A DNA stretch of 64,000 nt, taken from assembly GCA_002633005.1 (NCBI GenBank), contig NMRA01000639.1:139609-203608 (forward strand). The letters run 5' to 3'. Both the position numbers and the translations under genes were made by a program. This stretch comes from Phoronis australis. Taxonomy: Eukaryota; Phoronida; Phoronidae. Of the stretch, positions 1 through 22,194 are shown piece after piece; position 1 is the first letter of the stretch; the number at the start of each line of letters is the position of its first letter. Under the pieces are notes generated by a model. The model worked only from the letters and a program-made list of their open reading frames with translations, did no database searches and was not told where the DNA came from.

Positions 1-295
1 TTCCCCTCCCCAGCAATGCTGACCTTCCAGTTACAAAACGAAAGCTTTCATGCTCAGTTTGACTGGCTCGCTTGTGCACTTTTAGTTCTTTGAGCAGTTT
101 GGTTTGGATTTTAGGGCATGTTTCATTTTCAAACAAGTTCCACAGCTCATTTGAGCAAGCTGTTGAAGGTCCATGCGAAGACAAGAACGCATTTGGAGAT
201 ACAAGTAACCTCACTTTCCCGCCACTGTAAAAAGGAGTGACGTTATTCCAGAAAATGTGACAGATTGTACCAACTTTTCTCCCCACGGCGGCCAT
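1..295 (-). CDS. Unidentified conserved-looking protein, N-terminal exon (partial)
   Basis: On the minus strand an ATG at 295 (context ATCATGGCCGCC, a good Kozak match) opens a frame that stays open to the window edge, about 98 codons. It starts MAAVGRKVGTICHIFWNNV and contains GGKVRLLVSPNAFLSSHGP and ELWNLFENETCPKIQTKLL. Composition is coding-like, with charged and hydrophobic residues mixed and no low complexity. A possible splice donor (GGAAG|GTCAGC) lies at about 23, so the exon may end at 24. I do not recognise the family. The gene is head to head with the EGLN gene that starts at 2061, so the 1.77 kb between them probably holds both promoters. The lack of a stop and the strong start context make chance unlikely, but there is no homology support. 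Confidence 0.55.
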   Translation of the reverse strand, partial: MAAVGRKVGTICHIFWNNVTPFYSGGKVRLLVSPNAFLSSHGPSTACSNELWNLFENETCPKIQTKLLKELKVHKRASQTEHESFRFVTGRSALLGRG

Positions 296-798
296 GATAT
301 TTGTTTTGATGAAAAGAGACCTCTGTTGAATAAAAAATGAACCAAGTTGTGTCAGTGATCTACTTATTTTTATCATTCTCCGATCGTTTTCAATGTTATT
401 TTCTAAGAATTTCACATAAGAAGAGAAACTTCGATGGCACGAAAGAATTAAATAGAGGAAAAGAGAAGACAAATATTGAAAACCCAGTTATAAAAATACT
501 CTGCCACCAGAGGGCATTGTATTCATTCACCAATTAGACTTGAGACTTCTATGTTTCAGTGTTGGCTGTTTTCTCGTTTTCTGACTCACAGAACGTCGAA
601 TCTCTCAACTGTTCCGTCTACTTATAGGTTAGCTCTATTTCACGTTTTGGAGTCGCCAAATGTTTGAGTATTTATACAGAATGTTGTTATGAAACTGTAT
701 GTTACACGTCTGTGACCGCAGGCTGCAGCAGACTATGACCAACGTCTAGTTGGCCAGGCAGTAGTACAGACGGTGAGGCTCTGGCTATAGAGCTTCAA

Positions 799-1062
799 AC
801 GCCGGAAGCTTTTCGGCGAATTATGCCACACACTGGTTAAATCATCAAAGTCACGTTATTATAAGTACCTTTTGCTCATAGAGGGACACCTTAGGAATCT
901 CTCCATATCTTTAATTCCTTCCAACTCAAACAAATACTCCCATCCCATGATCAGACTTTTTCTTCGAGCAGTTCTTCGTTCAGTTGCCCAAATCGGCAAC
1001 TGGCCATTTTTACCCTGTGCGTATGAACCTCGGCTATAGGAGCGTCATCATCTTTACCATCA
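799..1062 (+). repeat. Dispersed foldback-like repeat, copy 1
   Basis: The segment starts at GCCGGAAGCTTTTCGGCG and recurs at 42169-42478, with a shorter copy at 1247-1378. All three share the series AGCTTTTCGG..GAATTATG, then AGAGG-ACA(C/T)CTTAG, then TCTTTAATT. Copies 1 and 3 also share TTCGTTCAGTTGC. The inverted arm seen in copy 3 is missing here, so this copy may be truncated. No coding capacity is visible; a non-autonomous DNA element is the likely identity. Confidence 0.6.
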
Positions 1063-1246
1063 CTTGAGATGGCGGCACTGTCTACAGGCTTGCCAACCAG
1101 CTAGCTGTATGAAGACCATATCGTCAATTTATATTTAGTATACAATTTTGAACCAAGGCTAATTATAGACTCGTTAGCCACTCGTCTAGACAGTTTCACC
1201 ATCTTAACTGGCCCCAGTAGAGATGGTGGTCATCCCACAGGCCCTC

Positions 1247-1378
1247 CATATGCTGGTAGCTTTTCGGTGAATTATGCCTCACACTGACTAATCCACCAAA
1301 GTCATGTTGCTTTAAGTAGCTTTTGCACATAGAGGAACACCTTAGAAGTTAGAAGGCCGTTTATGTCTTTAATTAGTC
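1247..1378 (+). repeat. Dispersed repeat, copy 2 (5' part only)
   Basis: This is a shorter, more diverged relative of the element at 799-1062, running from the AGCTTTTCGG motif to TCTTTAATTAG. The half carrying the CTTCGTTCAGTTGC arm is absent. Confidence 0.5.
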
Positions 1379-2060
1379 AGTTGCAAAAGCACTAATAATA
1401 ATGTCAATGGTTGCAATGGTCAACTTTGCTGCCACTTTATGGGTTTTTCCATGAGCATATTTTGTAACCAGGCTTTTTGCTTCAAATAATACGCTTGGGT
1501 AGACGCCATTGTAATGCAATCAGTCTTTGCAGTGTTTACATGACAGTGTGCTTTGACAAACATGTATGTTTTGGTATAAAAACAATTCCAATGATGTAGA
1601 AACCGCAAATAATTGCAGACAAAAATTACCCCAATGTGGAGATGCTAATTGCGTTTTTTCACTGCTCTTCAAACCCATGTAGCATTATGAAATTGGATTT
1701 AAATAGCTACTTATTCAAATTAGAGGTAACTTCAGGTCTTTGAAGGAACTGCCAGTTGTGTACTATTAAGACCATGTGCTCTGCAAGTTGATTTGCGTAC
1801 GACGTGTTATTTTGTTCACTGAGCACGGTCTTAAGGAACAACAAAATGCCAGTCCTTTGCAAACCCATAATTCTTTTCTCATCTGAGTAAGAAGCAAGTT
1901 GAGATCAATTTTAAGGCAGTAAATAGTCTTTTTCAAAATGATGAAACTACAGCTGTTCTGTTCATCCATAGGGCAAGAGCACAACGAGTTGCATTCACCA
2001 GTAACTGCAGAAACACTGCAAAGCATGAAAGTCGAACAGTTACTGTAAGACTGCCGCAGG

Positions 2061-11119
<9,059 letters not shown>

Positions 11120-14100
11120 GGTTGTTATGGTTCATTGTATGCAAACATGTCATGTTATGCTATTGCTTTTATTCACTTCTTGCTCTGTGTCTTGATATGT
11201 GTCAGTTGTTTTCAATTATTCTATTGACCTCTTCCGCAACATTTTAAAGATTTATTAACTTTTATTGCTCATTTAACTTACTGTAATCATTCAGATATGT
11301 GAGTGACAGGTTTTAATTAGGACGTAATTATGTCAAGCCAAAATCTCAAACTTCAGATTCAAATAAATCAAGTTAACCTCTCAGTGAATCTTCCAGTGAA
11401 CTTAGTTCCGTCTTTGCTGTTCACTGCCTGTATTAAAAAAAGAAAACAAAGGGTTCCACCCAAAACATGAACCAGAACAGTGGTTTTCAAAGATGGTAGT
11501 GCTTAGGACTTCAAATTCCAAAATTCCAGAGTTCTAGATTAGAAATACTCTCAACTGACAAGTATGATTTGAATTTTCACTTTATTTGTGCGGTTGTGTT
11601 ACAAGAACGATGTTCTACTGAATGATGGCAGACAACTGCCTAAATTTTCCTGTCAGCCAGTCATGGTGACATAGCTTGCTCTAGTCTTAATATGTAGTCT
11701 TTATGTACACACGGGTCGTGCTTGTAAAAACACCCCTTACACTTTTCAGTCTTGGCAAGACGGTAAGATTCTTGTTTTTGTATGTTGCTGTAATTTTGAC
11801 TGAAATGTCGAGGGAAATTAACAATTGTGACACTGATGTTATACAAGTATAAAGTTATGGTTGATTTTGTATTTTTAAAGCGTTTTAACAATCATTGGAC
11901 ATGGAAGTAATCAAATGTCCAAATCCATATTTCTATTTTGAAACGTTTACTATAATTTTTTTAAGTGTACTCCCAATGTTTAACACTCAAAAATAGGAAT
12001 TGGGAAGCTGTGTATGTGAAGGACAAATCTTGCAATGACTAACAGGAATGGGTTCCATAAATAGATGCTGCTATTGAGTGGTCTCGTGGCATCATTCCTA
12101 GACAACCAACTTAAGGAGAGGTTCTGAGTCAAATACGTGTTTGTTGATCCAATTGTCTCAGTCAGTAATTCACTGTTGGGTGATGCTGACTATACTGTGG
12201 TAAATATTGTGTTGTCAGTCATAGAACTGACCTGATTTTTGTATGGAATGATATCAGCGGATTGCCCTGTTTTAGAATACAGAGATCATGATTTTGTGAA
12301 TGATAGGTATAATGCACTTCAACCCTATTGTATGTTTGTGAACACCTATAGTATAAAACTCGTGTCTGCTTAGAACTGTGTGAAATAGCAGTTTTTGCAT
12401 TACCATCTTTCTCCCTCAATTGCTCAAATGTGAAAATCATGAGAAACTGGCCAACAGCTTAAATTGCATGACAGCCCTCAGTGGCATTAAACATAGCTAT
12501 CCATCCACACAGTGAGTGGTGCTGGCTTATGTGTTCACATGCAATGCGTTTTATTCTTGAGATTTGAGATATTTTTGTTTAGTTCACAAGGTGTTAGCCT
12601 GCTAATGTGGTGCTTGTATTTATTTGATTGTTATTTTTATCACAAGGCACCGAGCTGTTTGCGTTGTTTGAATTTTGCTTTTTATTCATTTTGATGTTAA
12701 ATTTCTTAAAGGAGCATTTTCGTCATAGTCACCACTTAAAACCCAGGTTAGGGCAAAAAGCAGACTTGGTTCTGGTGTGCACCCGCACCAGTTTTAAATC
12801 CATGTATGGCTACCAGTATCAGTTGAATTTTTTTACAGAAAAGTCATTGGCACAGCACTTAAGCTGAGATCAGGTGAATGTATGCAAAGAAAAATGAATT
12901 GGCTCATCACTTTTAACAGATGTCAGATGAGCATTGCACCATTACATCAGCCATAAACTAGAACCAAAAAAGATGCTTTTTAGCCTTGCGTAACCAAACA
13001 AAATATGTCTCGGACATTTTCGTTTCGTGAGGAAAGAGGATTTCCATCCCAAATAAATCATCTTGGGCATTGGCAAATTGACGAAATTGTCCAATATTTC
13101 GTAGTTCATCTTCAAAATTAATTGATATTGCTGGTGATCGTCGGACTGTTTTTTGGTGGTAGAAACCAATCGCCATGTCAATGAACATTTTTAGGCGTGT
13201 TCATCTGTCATAGCTGAACAGCCCAATTCATGATTGTTATGTTTAGGCTGAGAGTAAAGACGAAATGTCTGTTATTATATTACCAAATGTTAATAGGTTA
13301 TGTGGAAATTGCCACAAGACAAGGATGTTCTGTGATTGGTGTTGAGCCAAGTGTAGTATGAGTGAGCTTTAATTGTGATGCAGGCAGCATATTTTATTTG
13401 TGATTGAAAATGTTCTTTGGTCGTTAGATTATGTTTGGTGGGTGTACTATGTTGGTAGTATTTATCCTGTAGTCTTGTTATACATCTTTTAGGTTATTAG
13501 TTTTGTTTTGTTTTGTCTCAATGACAAGTTAGTTAAACCACCATTGGTATATACATTTGAAAAATCAACTATTTTTTCAGCAAATCAATTATTTCTGAAT
13601 ATATTGATATATATTTATTTATGTATGTAAGGTGTCCCAAAATGTAAACATAACTACCCTGTAATATGAATGCCTGGAAATGGTTCCATTGGGAAATAAT
13701 GATGTCTTTTGTATTCCAAGGGAATCCCAAAATTTCTTTTGCAAAGCATAAAGATTAGGAAAAAATATATATAAATTTACTCAACTGTAGAGAAATAATG
13801 AATAGATGTTTTCAGATCCTGCTGGTTTGACAATGCTACAACCTTGGGTGCTTAACAGAATGTGCTTTTCTCTGTCAACTACAGCTTTAAGGGATCAAAT
13901 TTCCAATGTTGAAATCACTGTCTGAAACAGTTTTCTACTTCTGTTGAAATATCCTAGACATCTGCTCTTGTACTGTTGAATGTTTGCATTTGCTAGCAAA
14001 GATCGTGTTCTCAGCAATTAGGGGCAACTTGCTCTAACTTCTGTAGTCTCATGAAAGTGACTTATAAGTGACTTATAATTATGAGGGCATCACAGTCGAA

Positions 14101-17100
14101 AAATAATTGAAAGAAATTATCTCTTAAAAGTTAACTAGCAGTTATGTGTGATTTCTTGGAGTCTTGGGACTTTTGCTTAAGTGGGATTTACTGGTAATTA
14201 TTTTTCACAGATAATTGTGTGGAACGTAAGATTTAATTTCTAAATTAAGCATTGAGTAACTTATTTTAAAACAGACCTTTTGTAAAGTAAACTTTGAGAT
14301 TCCTGGGATATGAAAGACGCCATTAGCTCCAAGTAAAATAATTTCTGGAGATTTGCATTATAGAATATCTTTGTTTACATTTGTGGGACATTCTGTATAT
14401 TTTATGAAAATTAAAAATAGATAAAATAGTAGCCTAATGATAGCACTCTGTACAATTCTAGTGTTATCTTCGTATTCTATTTGCATACGGTGCTGAAGGA
14501 GGCTTGCTTGTATTCTAGGAATACCCTAGTATCTATCGGATTTTACATGCTGGGGATGCTTGCAAAAATACTGTTTTGGTGTTTCAGTTGTATTTAGGCA
14601 GATTTAGGGGTCCACACCTTATGGACACTACCAAAAGACATTTTACGTTGGTTTGGCTCCAGGCATCGTAAATCTGCCATTTTTAATTGCTGTTTGATCT
14701 GCACAAAATTGTTTGTATTTTAAGTAAAAATATACCGCTTGAATTTAAAACGTTTCCCTTTACTGAATGCTTCAGACGCGATCTGTTTTGCAGTCAGCCG
14801 TCTGTTGTAGGGCTTTGTTTTTCAGTTGTGGACTGAAGTCTAATTCCAGTAGCAAAATCAGTAAACATTCTATCCAGATTTGTTGGGGAGTGTCAGAACA
14901 AAACCGACGAATAAGCGATATTTTTGCGTTTTAACCACCTCTGGCTTTTGTCAAAATGAACTAGATTTGACATAGGGACGCTGAATTGTAGATTTTTGAT
15001 TATTTTTTGTCATCTGTATCTTTATTAACGTTTTTGTGAGGAAATGAAATTCTTTAAAACATTGCAAATTTGCGTCTAACACTGATCAGTACAAACACCA
15101 GGATAATGCATTAAGAAAAAATCCCACTGTCAGTAAGCTGTACATAAACAGATCATTAAAGTTAATCATTTTAAGGTATTTGAGGTAGACCTTAATCTTT
15201 GGTCATGGTGGCTTTTCCTCTGTATAATGGAACGTTAAGTGCACAGATTTTCGTGAAAATTGACCAAACGTAGCAGGTAGTGAATACAAAACTTCAAAAA
15301 CGTGTTCATCTAAGTTCATTTCTCGGTGGTGACAATACGTTTGAGTTGCAATATTTCCCAGTCATGTGTTCATCATTTTTATGAAATGACATAATTTGAA
15401 ATCTACTGAAACAAATGAAGTTTGTGCCAGGATTTTTATTTAATAGTTAACGATTAATTTGTTATTTATGATAAAGTGAAATTTTGACTAAATACTGTGT
15501 ATTTGCCAAATATCATAATCAATGAAAAACGTCAAGCTACAGTGATTGTTGAACTTGTGGATGTTTGTTGATGGCTGAACTTGACCATAGGAAGATTTTG
15601 AGAACAATGACAGGATTTTTGGGGAAATGGGTTTGGGAAAATGCCTTTTTGGAAAATCAAAAATGTTTTTATAAAAAGTGAATAACCGAAAAACATTTTT
15701 TGCTTTTGCTCAAGTTTTGAGTAGTATGAAAATATTTTACAGAATGAATAACATGGAAAAATGATCAATCTTTATACCTCAACTAACACACGTGGATATC
15801 ACGTGACTTCTTATTACAATACTGAGCATCTTAACCAGAGACACGTCGTCTTTATTAATTTTAACCTTGAACCTGTTTCGTGACCTGTAGTTTGCGCGTG
15901 ACGCGTCACGCTGATCAATAGGCTACTGTTGACATCTCGCCAAGTACCACAAGTTTCCATGGTAGTTTCATAGACCCAACCAATGAGCTATATTTATCCC
16001 ATTGTACTCAACAATCTCGCCAAGGACGCTACTGAATAATCACGAGCTGCGATTGTAATAAATGACGATATGTTGCGAACTCTTGCGTGCCGCTCTTGCG
16101 TTTACGCGAGATTCTCGCCTTTACTACAGAACGCGCGTCAGTTCACCGGCTTGTCATGCCAGTACAGGTAGCAGATCTTAGATTACACATGTGTGCGTGT
16201 CGTAGCCTCTGTAGGTCAAAGCTGCCATTAACCCGGCCACAAACCCGTCTCAGGTCGCCAAAGAAACTATAATTGTTCCTGACTCGGATGAGGAATGATT
16301 GAAGAACTGATAATTTGCCCAAGAGTCCTGCTCAACGCATAAAACAACCCTCTGTGGCAACTTATGAACTCTGGTTTGCAGCAATAACAAAATTTCTGTT
16401 CTGCCCAAACTCCTGAGTCATCATTAATCTAATTAAGGAACAATTTAAAAAAAAGACTTGGGGCCCGTTTTATGACTGTCGTAAGTCTGATCTGTTCTAA
16501 CGAAGACGGTCTGAGACACCTTATTGCAAATGCGGGGCCGCTTTTTGTAACTAAGAGCAACACGTTTCAGTTGACATTAAAAGGATGATTCGTTGGCCTC
16601 CCGCTTGACCGTCAGTGACTGACAAAGACAGGATTTAACTAAAAGCTTACAGTTTCTTAGTCACAGATAGGATATCACGGTTTTTGGTGAGTGGTGTTTC
16701 CCTTCAGTTGTGTAACTCGCCAAAGACGTAAGTCACGCTTGCCCGCTTAGAAGACTTAGTAAGGACATTTTTAAAATTTGTTCGAAACATCTGAGGGTTG
16801 TCGATAGTTACAGAGCATTATTTTATTTCAAAGAACTAGATGGGAACGTCGTTTTTAATATCTGTTAATAGACCAAAGCCGGGTTTGATATCATTTTAAG
16901 TAGATAATTTTTATGAGAGTTACGGCAGTCTCCACAAGTCACGTTGATGATCCGTGTGCAGTTTAAAATCGAAGTTACGATCAGTTTAGCGACCCGGCGA
17001 GTATACGACATTTGAAAACCGGCCTCAATGTTAAGTCGGGGATAATTTTAAGAATGCGACCGGCGTCATTAGCGGAAAAATAATTTCATTGACGCACTGT

Positions 17101-17668
17101 GATGGTTGCTTAACTTGATCCACAGGCTCATGTTGCATGATTCTCTCCTTCTTTATTACTAAAATTGCCAATTTTCAGCGCATCATTTGTCGTGCCAATT
17201 ATCACTGAGATTTCGCACTCACTGACAGGTTTTCTTGTCAACGAGTAAAAGCCGCGGACGACGGCGAAAAGAACGTCAGTTTTTGTGATCTATTTTTAAA
17301 TCAAAATACGTCACATGTCATACCTAGTCAGCTCGCTAAATGTCGCAAATGCGCAAAGTTACTGAGAGACTGGGACGCGCATACTAAAACCCCCACAGCA
17401 AAAAAATGAGTGAAAACTAAACTGATGTCAATGACAACTTTCCTTTTAAAAATAGAACGTTTTCGGTCATGAGACTGCACTAAATAGACAAAGTTTTAAA
17501 TGCTTAATTTTGGAAAAAGTGACTGAAAAGTTCCCTGCTCTAGACTCTGTTGCTGGCAAATCTTCCAAATGACAAAATCTGTAGAAGTACGCTCATTGAT
17601 CAGAAATTTGTTTAAAATTACTTCTAAAGAGTTGAACAAGAAGTTGGAACACATTGCTGGTGTATATC

Positions 17669-17749
17669 ATGAAGACCTTGATCACGGTCACCTCATCAAT
17701 GCGATCTCATGAAGACCTTGATCACGGTCTACCTCATCAATGCGATCTC
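17669..17749 (+). repeat. 40-bp tandem duplication
   Basis: Two adjacent near-identical units each contain CATGAAGACCTTGATCACGG and CCTCATCAATGCGATCTCA, differing by one inserted T. The repeat lies in intergenic sequence and has no coding meaning that I can see. Confidence 0.8.
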
Positions 17750-19042
17750 AAGCTCCTTGCTATAAGTGACAACTGCAATATTTTCTTTGGATCGCACAGC
17801 TAAATAATCATTAGACCAACTTACACATCATTCTTACAAAAATGTTAAAATTTCACTCCGAGTGTTTTCGTGTATAATGGTGACCAACTGTGTACGAGAA
17901 CGTTCATTTGCATGGCTGAAATTTGCGAAAACCAATTGAACTTTGTAGGATAATGTTGCCGACAGCGTAACTGGCCCTTCCTCGTGAGTATGGCAAATGA
18001 CATTCTCAACTCTGTTGATTTTGCGTCGCCAGTGCACAGCTCCTCTGAAAAGAATGTGTTTTATGATCACAGTATTTAAAAATGCTGTATAACAACTTAA
18101 GTTAACAGGCGCGCGTTCCGTATACATAAGAAACCATCAAAAAGGCAACATTACGCGACAACTCGCAAAATCCGCTAGTGAAAAGCGAGTCCGCGAGTTT
18201 GCCTACTTCACTTCGCTGCAAACTCGTCCGGAAGTAAAATCCAATCTACTGCGGGACTCCAATGTAGGGAACTTTCCAGAGATGTGGTCAAGAAAGTGAT
18301 TGGTTGAGGACGTTGGAATGATAAATTATGGGGTAGAAACCATTTTTCCGTTACATAAGCCAAGATTTCTCGTTGCAAGTGTCTTGGGTGTGTGGAGATA
18401 TTACAGTTCTTGTTTCGTTCATACTCTACCAAACTGAATGGTATTTCTTTGCTCAGTGAACTTGTGTGCTGAAAGGCACGCATCACGGTGTAGAACCATT
18501 TTCGATCCACTGTTGTAACGGCCTGCCTACCGATAAGTACACGTGTATGTTGTATTTGTACCTATTGGCATTTTATTAACGTTTCTATTGCAATCAGTAG
18601 TTCTGCTGGTGGGGGTGGGGGCCCCCAGTGACGCTGATAAGACGGTCCTCATTGGCTGCTGAGGGGTCTATATTTTCTAAGGAGTGTCTGCGGAAATCTA
18701 CGGTAAGCGCTACAGGATGCATTACCTTTGAACCACGTGGAGTTATTTTTACCAATAAGGTTACATTCTTGTATTGGTGTACGTTTTGGAGGATCAATAC
18801 ATATGCGGAAGTTTGAGAGCATAAACAAATAACACTATATAATGGCGCCTTTCAATTTTGCGTAGGCCTATACACGAGGAACTGCTTATAGACTATTCAA
18901 AACATACAGAGTACATGTAAAAGAAATAAAACCGATTGGCAATTTTGCTATGAACTGAAAATAAGACCCATTAAATAGCATTTTGCTAGAATGTTTTGGG
19001 AGTAAAAATTACTGTAGATATTTATTTCCAAATCGAAATAGC

Positions 19043-19350
19043 CTGGGTAGAGTTCAGTAACACTAGGACGTCGCTAAAAGCAAGACTTCGCGAGATTACG
19101 TGAGATATTGAGATTGCCGTGTAATTCAAATGAGATCACGTGATTTTGGCTAGATTTTAGCGAAGTTGTAGCGGATTTAGAGGGGGCCAAGGGGGCCATG
19201 CCCCTCCTAAAATTCTCCCAGATTCCATAAGGCAATTAAGGGGCGCGAATGTCTGACGGGCAAAATCCTGGCTAATATTCCGCCCCCGTCCCCCTAACTC
19301 AAAAACCTGGATCCGCCCCTGAAGTTCTAGCGTTACTGAACTCTACCCTG
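19043..19350. mobile_element. MITE-like element with 23-24 bp terminal inverted repeats
   Basis: The left end CTGGGTAGAGTTCAGTAAC is followed by ACTAG. The right end, read as its reverse complement, is CAGGGTAGAGTTCAGTAAC followed by GCTAG. The arms enclose about 260 bp without an open frame, including a G/C-rich part (GGGGGCCAAGGGGGCC). Length and ends fit a non-autonomous DNA transposon. A target-site duplication is not clear. Confidence 0.6.
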
Positions 19351-22194
19351 GGCTTGATTCCGTCATGCTTTAGTTAGACCTTATGCGATGATGTAACCAC
19401 GAACTTTCTTTCCTGGGAGGGGGAGGGGGGGGGGTGCCGGCTCGGCTGCTGTGACCGAGAGGCCCTGATGGATATTCCGACCTCCCAGTCTCTTTTTTTA
19501 ATGTTTATTACGAAATCTTCAGAATACAATGAATATACATAACCCAGAAAGCGCCAAGAGGCATTAGACCTCCCAGTCTCTCGTATCTACCCGGCAAAGG
19601 TGCCGCAACGAGGTCTCCATGCAGTTACCAAATTGGGTTTGCTGTGACAGGACGACAGAGGGACAACATGGTTTTGTTGTCTAGGGTACCCTTTGACCCC
19701 GATTGCTCAGGTACGTACTGACTGATCTAGATCCTGTATCCGCATCCGCGCGAGTACGATTGCGTTGGTCTGGATCTTATCGAATAGGCGAGACCCTGTA
19801 TCCTTATTTGGACATCCTGGGATAAAAGCGAATAACAAGTTACAGGTGACAGTTTACTCATCAAAAACAATTTCGCAGTGTCACACCTCCGGGCATGTAA
19901 ACTTAAAAGAAATGAAAAACGCCGGCAGCACACCCTTTAAGTGTCTTCTGCGACCCTTTGAAAGTTGTGATTGCTCTTCTCACCCCCTCGCTACACTCTA
20001 AATCTCACCAGACCCCCCCCCCCCTTCGCTACAATCTAAATCCGGCCCTCCAGAGTTCCTCGTCACAAAAACTACAGATAAAACACAATGGGGGCCAGTT
20101 ATGCTGCGACAGTGACTGTAGCACTGAAAAATATCTCCACTGACTATGTCCAAATAACCGAGTTCTTTGGTCAAAGATATTCTCAATGTAGACCCTGCAT
20201 GCCAAAACAAAAATTAAACAGGATATCATAGGATTCAAATCCAATCACAACTGAGACTAAAGTATTGGATTAATCTAACTACAGTAAAATGCGGCACGTG
20301 TTTTGAGCCGGAGGTGGTGAACTATTTTAGAAACTGTTATCTATAGACTCCTATTTGATATCCATCCTTAAACTCCTACGTCACCGCTTTCATTATCAGT
20401 ACATCGCCAAACCTCTTTGTGTTCGTTCTTAGCCGTACACCTGCATGTTGGCTTACACCCGCCTGCCCCGCCCCGAGTCAGCCCCCTCTACTTTATTATG
20501 TAATATTTGTTCAAAAATTGCTCTACTGGCATAGGATGCGGTTGAAAATTATCGATTCAATTTTAATTTCAAAACAATAAATGATTTTTCTTGTAGAAAG
20601 TCGGACACGTCACTGCTCAAGAAATCACGGATCTTGATGGCAAGAGCCTGGGGTTTCACGATGGTTTATTCTTTATTTCTTTGTTTACATGTCAGTTTGT
20701 GCTATTATGTAAACTAACCAAAGATGGGCAACACAAAAGTCACGCACGCGAACACCAGTTGCCTGTTTCAATAGCGCATAAAAGAAACATTGTCTTGGGA
20801 GACCGCACGACATCACTTCCATCACCTGTCGTCTGGATCGAACCTCACTCAGAACCCTCCAATCACAATGCGAATTAAGATTACCGTCACAATTTGGATT
20901 ATTTTTTCATATTCTTTCGCTTCAAATGATAAACAGAAGTTCAATCATAAAAATCACGATATGTTTTCCATGAGCTAATGACGAATCAAACTGATATGCA
21001 TTATCCTGCGACACGGGAAATGGAAATTCAAGGAAATTCCCTTTCGCTGACGGGGATGATCGCTTGGTGGAACAGCGTAAATGTATTGTAAGGCAAATAT
21101 TAACGCGTGCACGGTAAACAGATAATCTTATACTTCGGCAGCTGGTTTGCTGTAACACTTGTTAGACCGTCGTATGTTTCACTGTCTCGAAGACTTCTAA
21201 AGGAACTACAGCAGAAATTGGTTAAACTTTACTACTCTACGACGTGGTAATCAGATCATAGATAGTGACTTTGCGTCGATGGTAAGTGTTATTTTTGCCA
21301 CAATTTACTTGCTTTTGACACTTGAATAATTTGGCTACGCTCGTTTCCTTTGTTTGCAGAGGGGTGGAACTGAGCGATGTATTGATTGCTCAACGTATCA
21401 TTCGCTTGTTATAGATTAATAAAAATTAATGAACTCGTTGGCTTAATAGTGGCAAATCGGTAGCTGATTTAGACATTTGGACGTAGTTACGATTAGCTGG
21501 AGTACGTTTAACGCACAATTACGTGCTAATTAACCTCATGGTTCGTTTTATTAGATGCCATGAAACCTCGTTGAATCAAGGTTTGTATAGCTAATCAGAG
21601 ATTTCAAAAGCATTTATCTTGGTTGATTTTGAAAGCCGATGTTGATTCAACTTCGACAAAATAGCACTGCGATTTGTCTCGTCCCTCCTTTTGTCTTAGA
21701 CATTAGGAAGCCACTTCCAAGTAATTGAGAGTTTTCTGTACCGATTAAGTAGATGAGATCATGGATTTTAAGTACACGACAAGTTTAGGGAGGAAACTTG
21801 TTGGTTATATCTCACGCCAAATGCTCGGCCTGAGCGAGATAATGCAGTGGTTCATGTAACTAGACTGTGTGCTGCTGAATAGCACGATTGGAATTTGATT
21901 GTTCCCCTGTCCGACCAGTTACTGTTACCTCGCCGAGGTTTGTTTACATAACACTGTGTGTTAATCTAGTCTGATATGTGTTGGCTGGATTTCGTGGTTT
22001 ACAAATTAGTTTCTTCAACATGCGAAGTGCAGCGGGGATTTCACTACAACATTCACTCTTTGTTCGTGCTGTTCGGTATTTACTAATGTACTATTTTCCT
22101 GGTTTTTGTTTATCAGTATCAACAGAAATGTATGGTCGGCGATGTGATGTTTTGCAATCTGTACTTTCAGTGACGTGGTCTAAAAGAGTGTAAT

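Larger units (their letters stand above)
296..2060. other. Intergenic region between divergent genes
   Basis: This stretch separates the minus-strand exon ending at 295 from the EGLN start at 2061. It holds two copies of a dispersed repeat (about 799-1062 and 1247-1378). No coding exon is visible in it. It must contain the 5' UTRs and promoters of both genes, but I see no clear TATA box in a diagnostic position. Confidence 0.5.
11120..22194. other. Long intergenic stretch, no gene recognised
   Basis: It begins with the EGLN 3' UTR; an AATAAA at 11362-11367 may be the poly(A) signal. The remainder shows only short unsupported open frames. It holds a 40-bp tandem duplication near 17669-17749 and a MITE-like element at 19043-19350. 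The last kilobase before 22195 should contain the SERTAD4-like promoter. A good donor (GATG|GTAAGTG at about 21280) and a good acceptor (TTTATCAG at about 22118) there could bound a 5' UTR intron. Confidence 0.5.

Noticed and set aside
18208-18510. 100-codon minus-strand open frame
   Set aside because: I considered a transposon fragment, but saw no conserved motif and no neighbouring exons.
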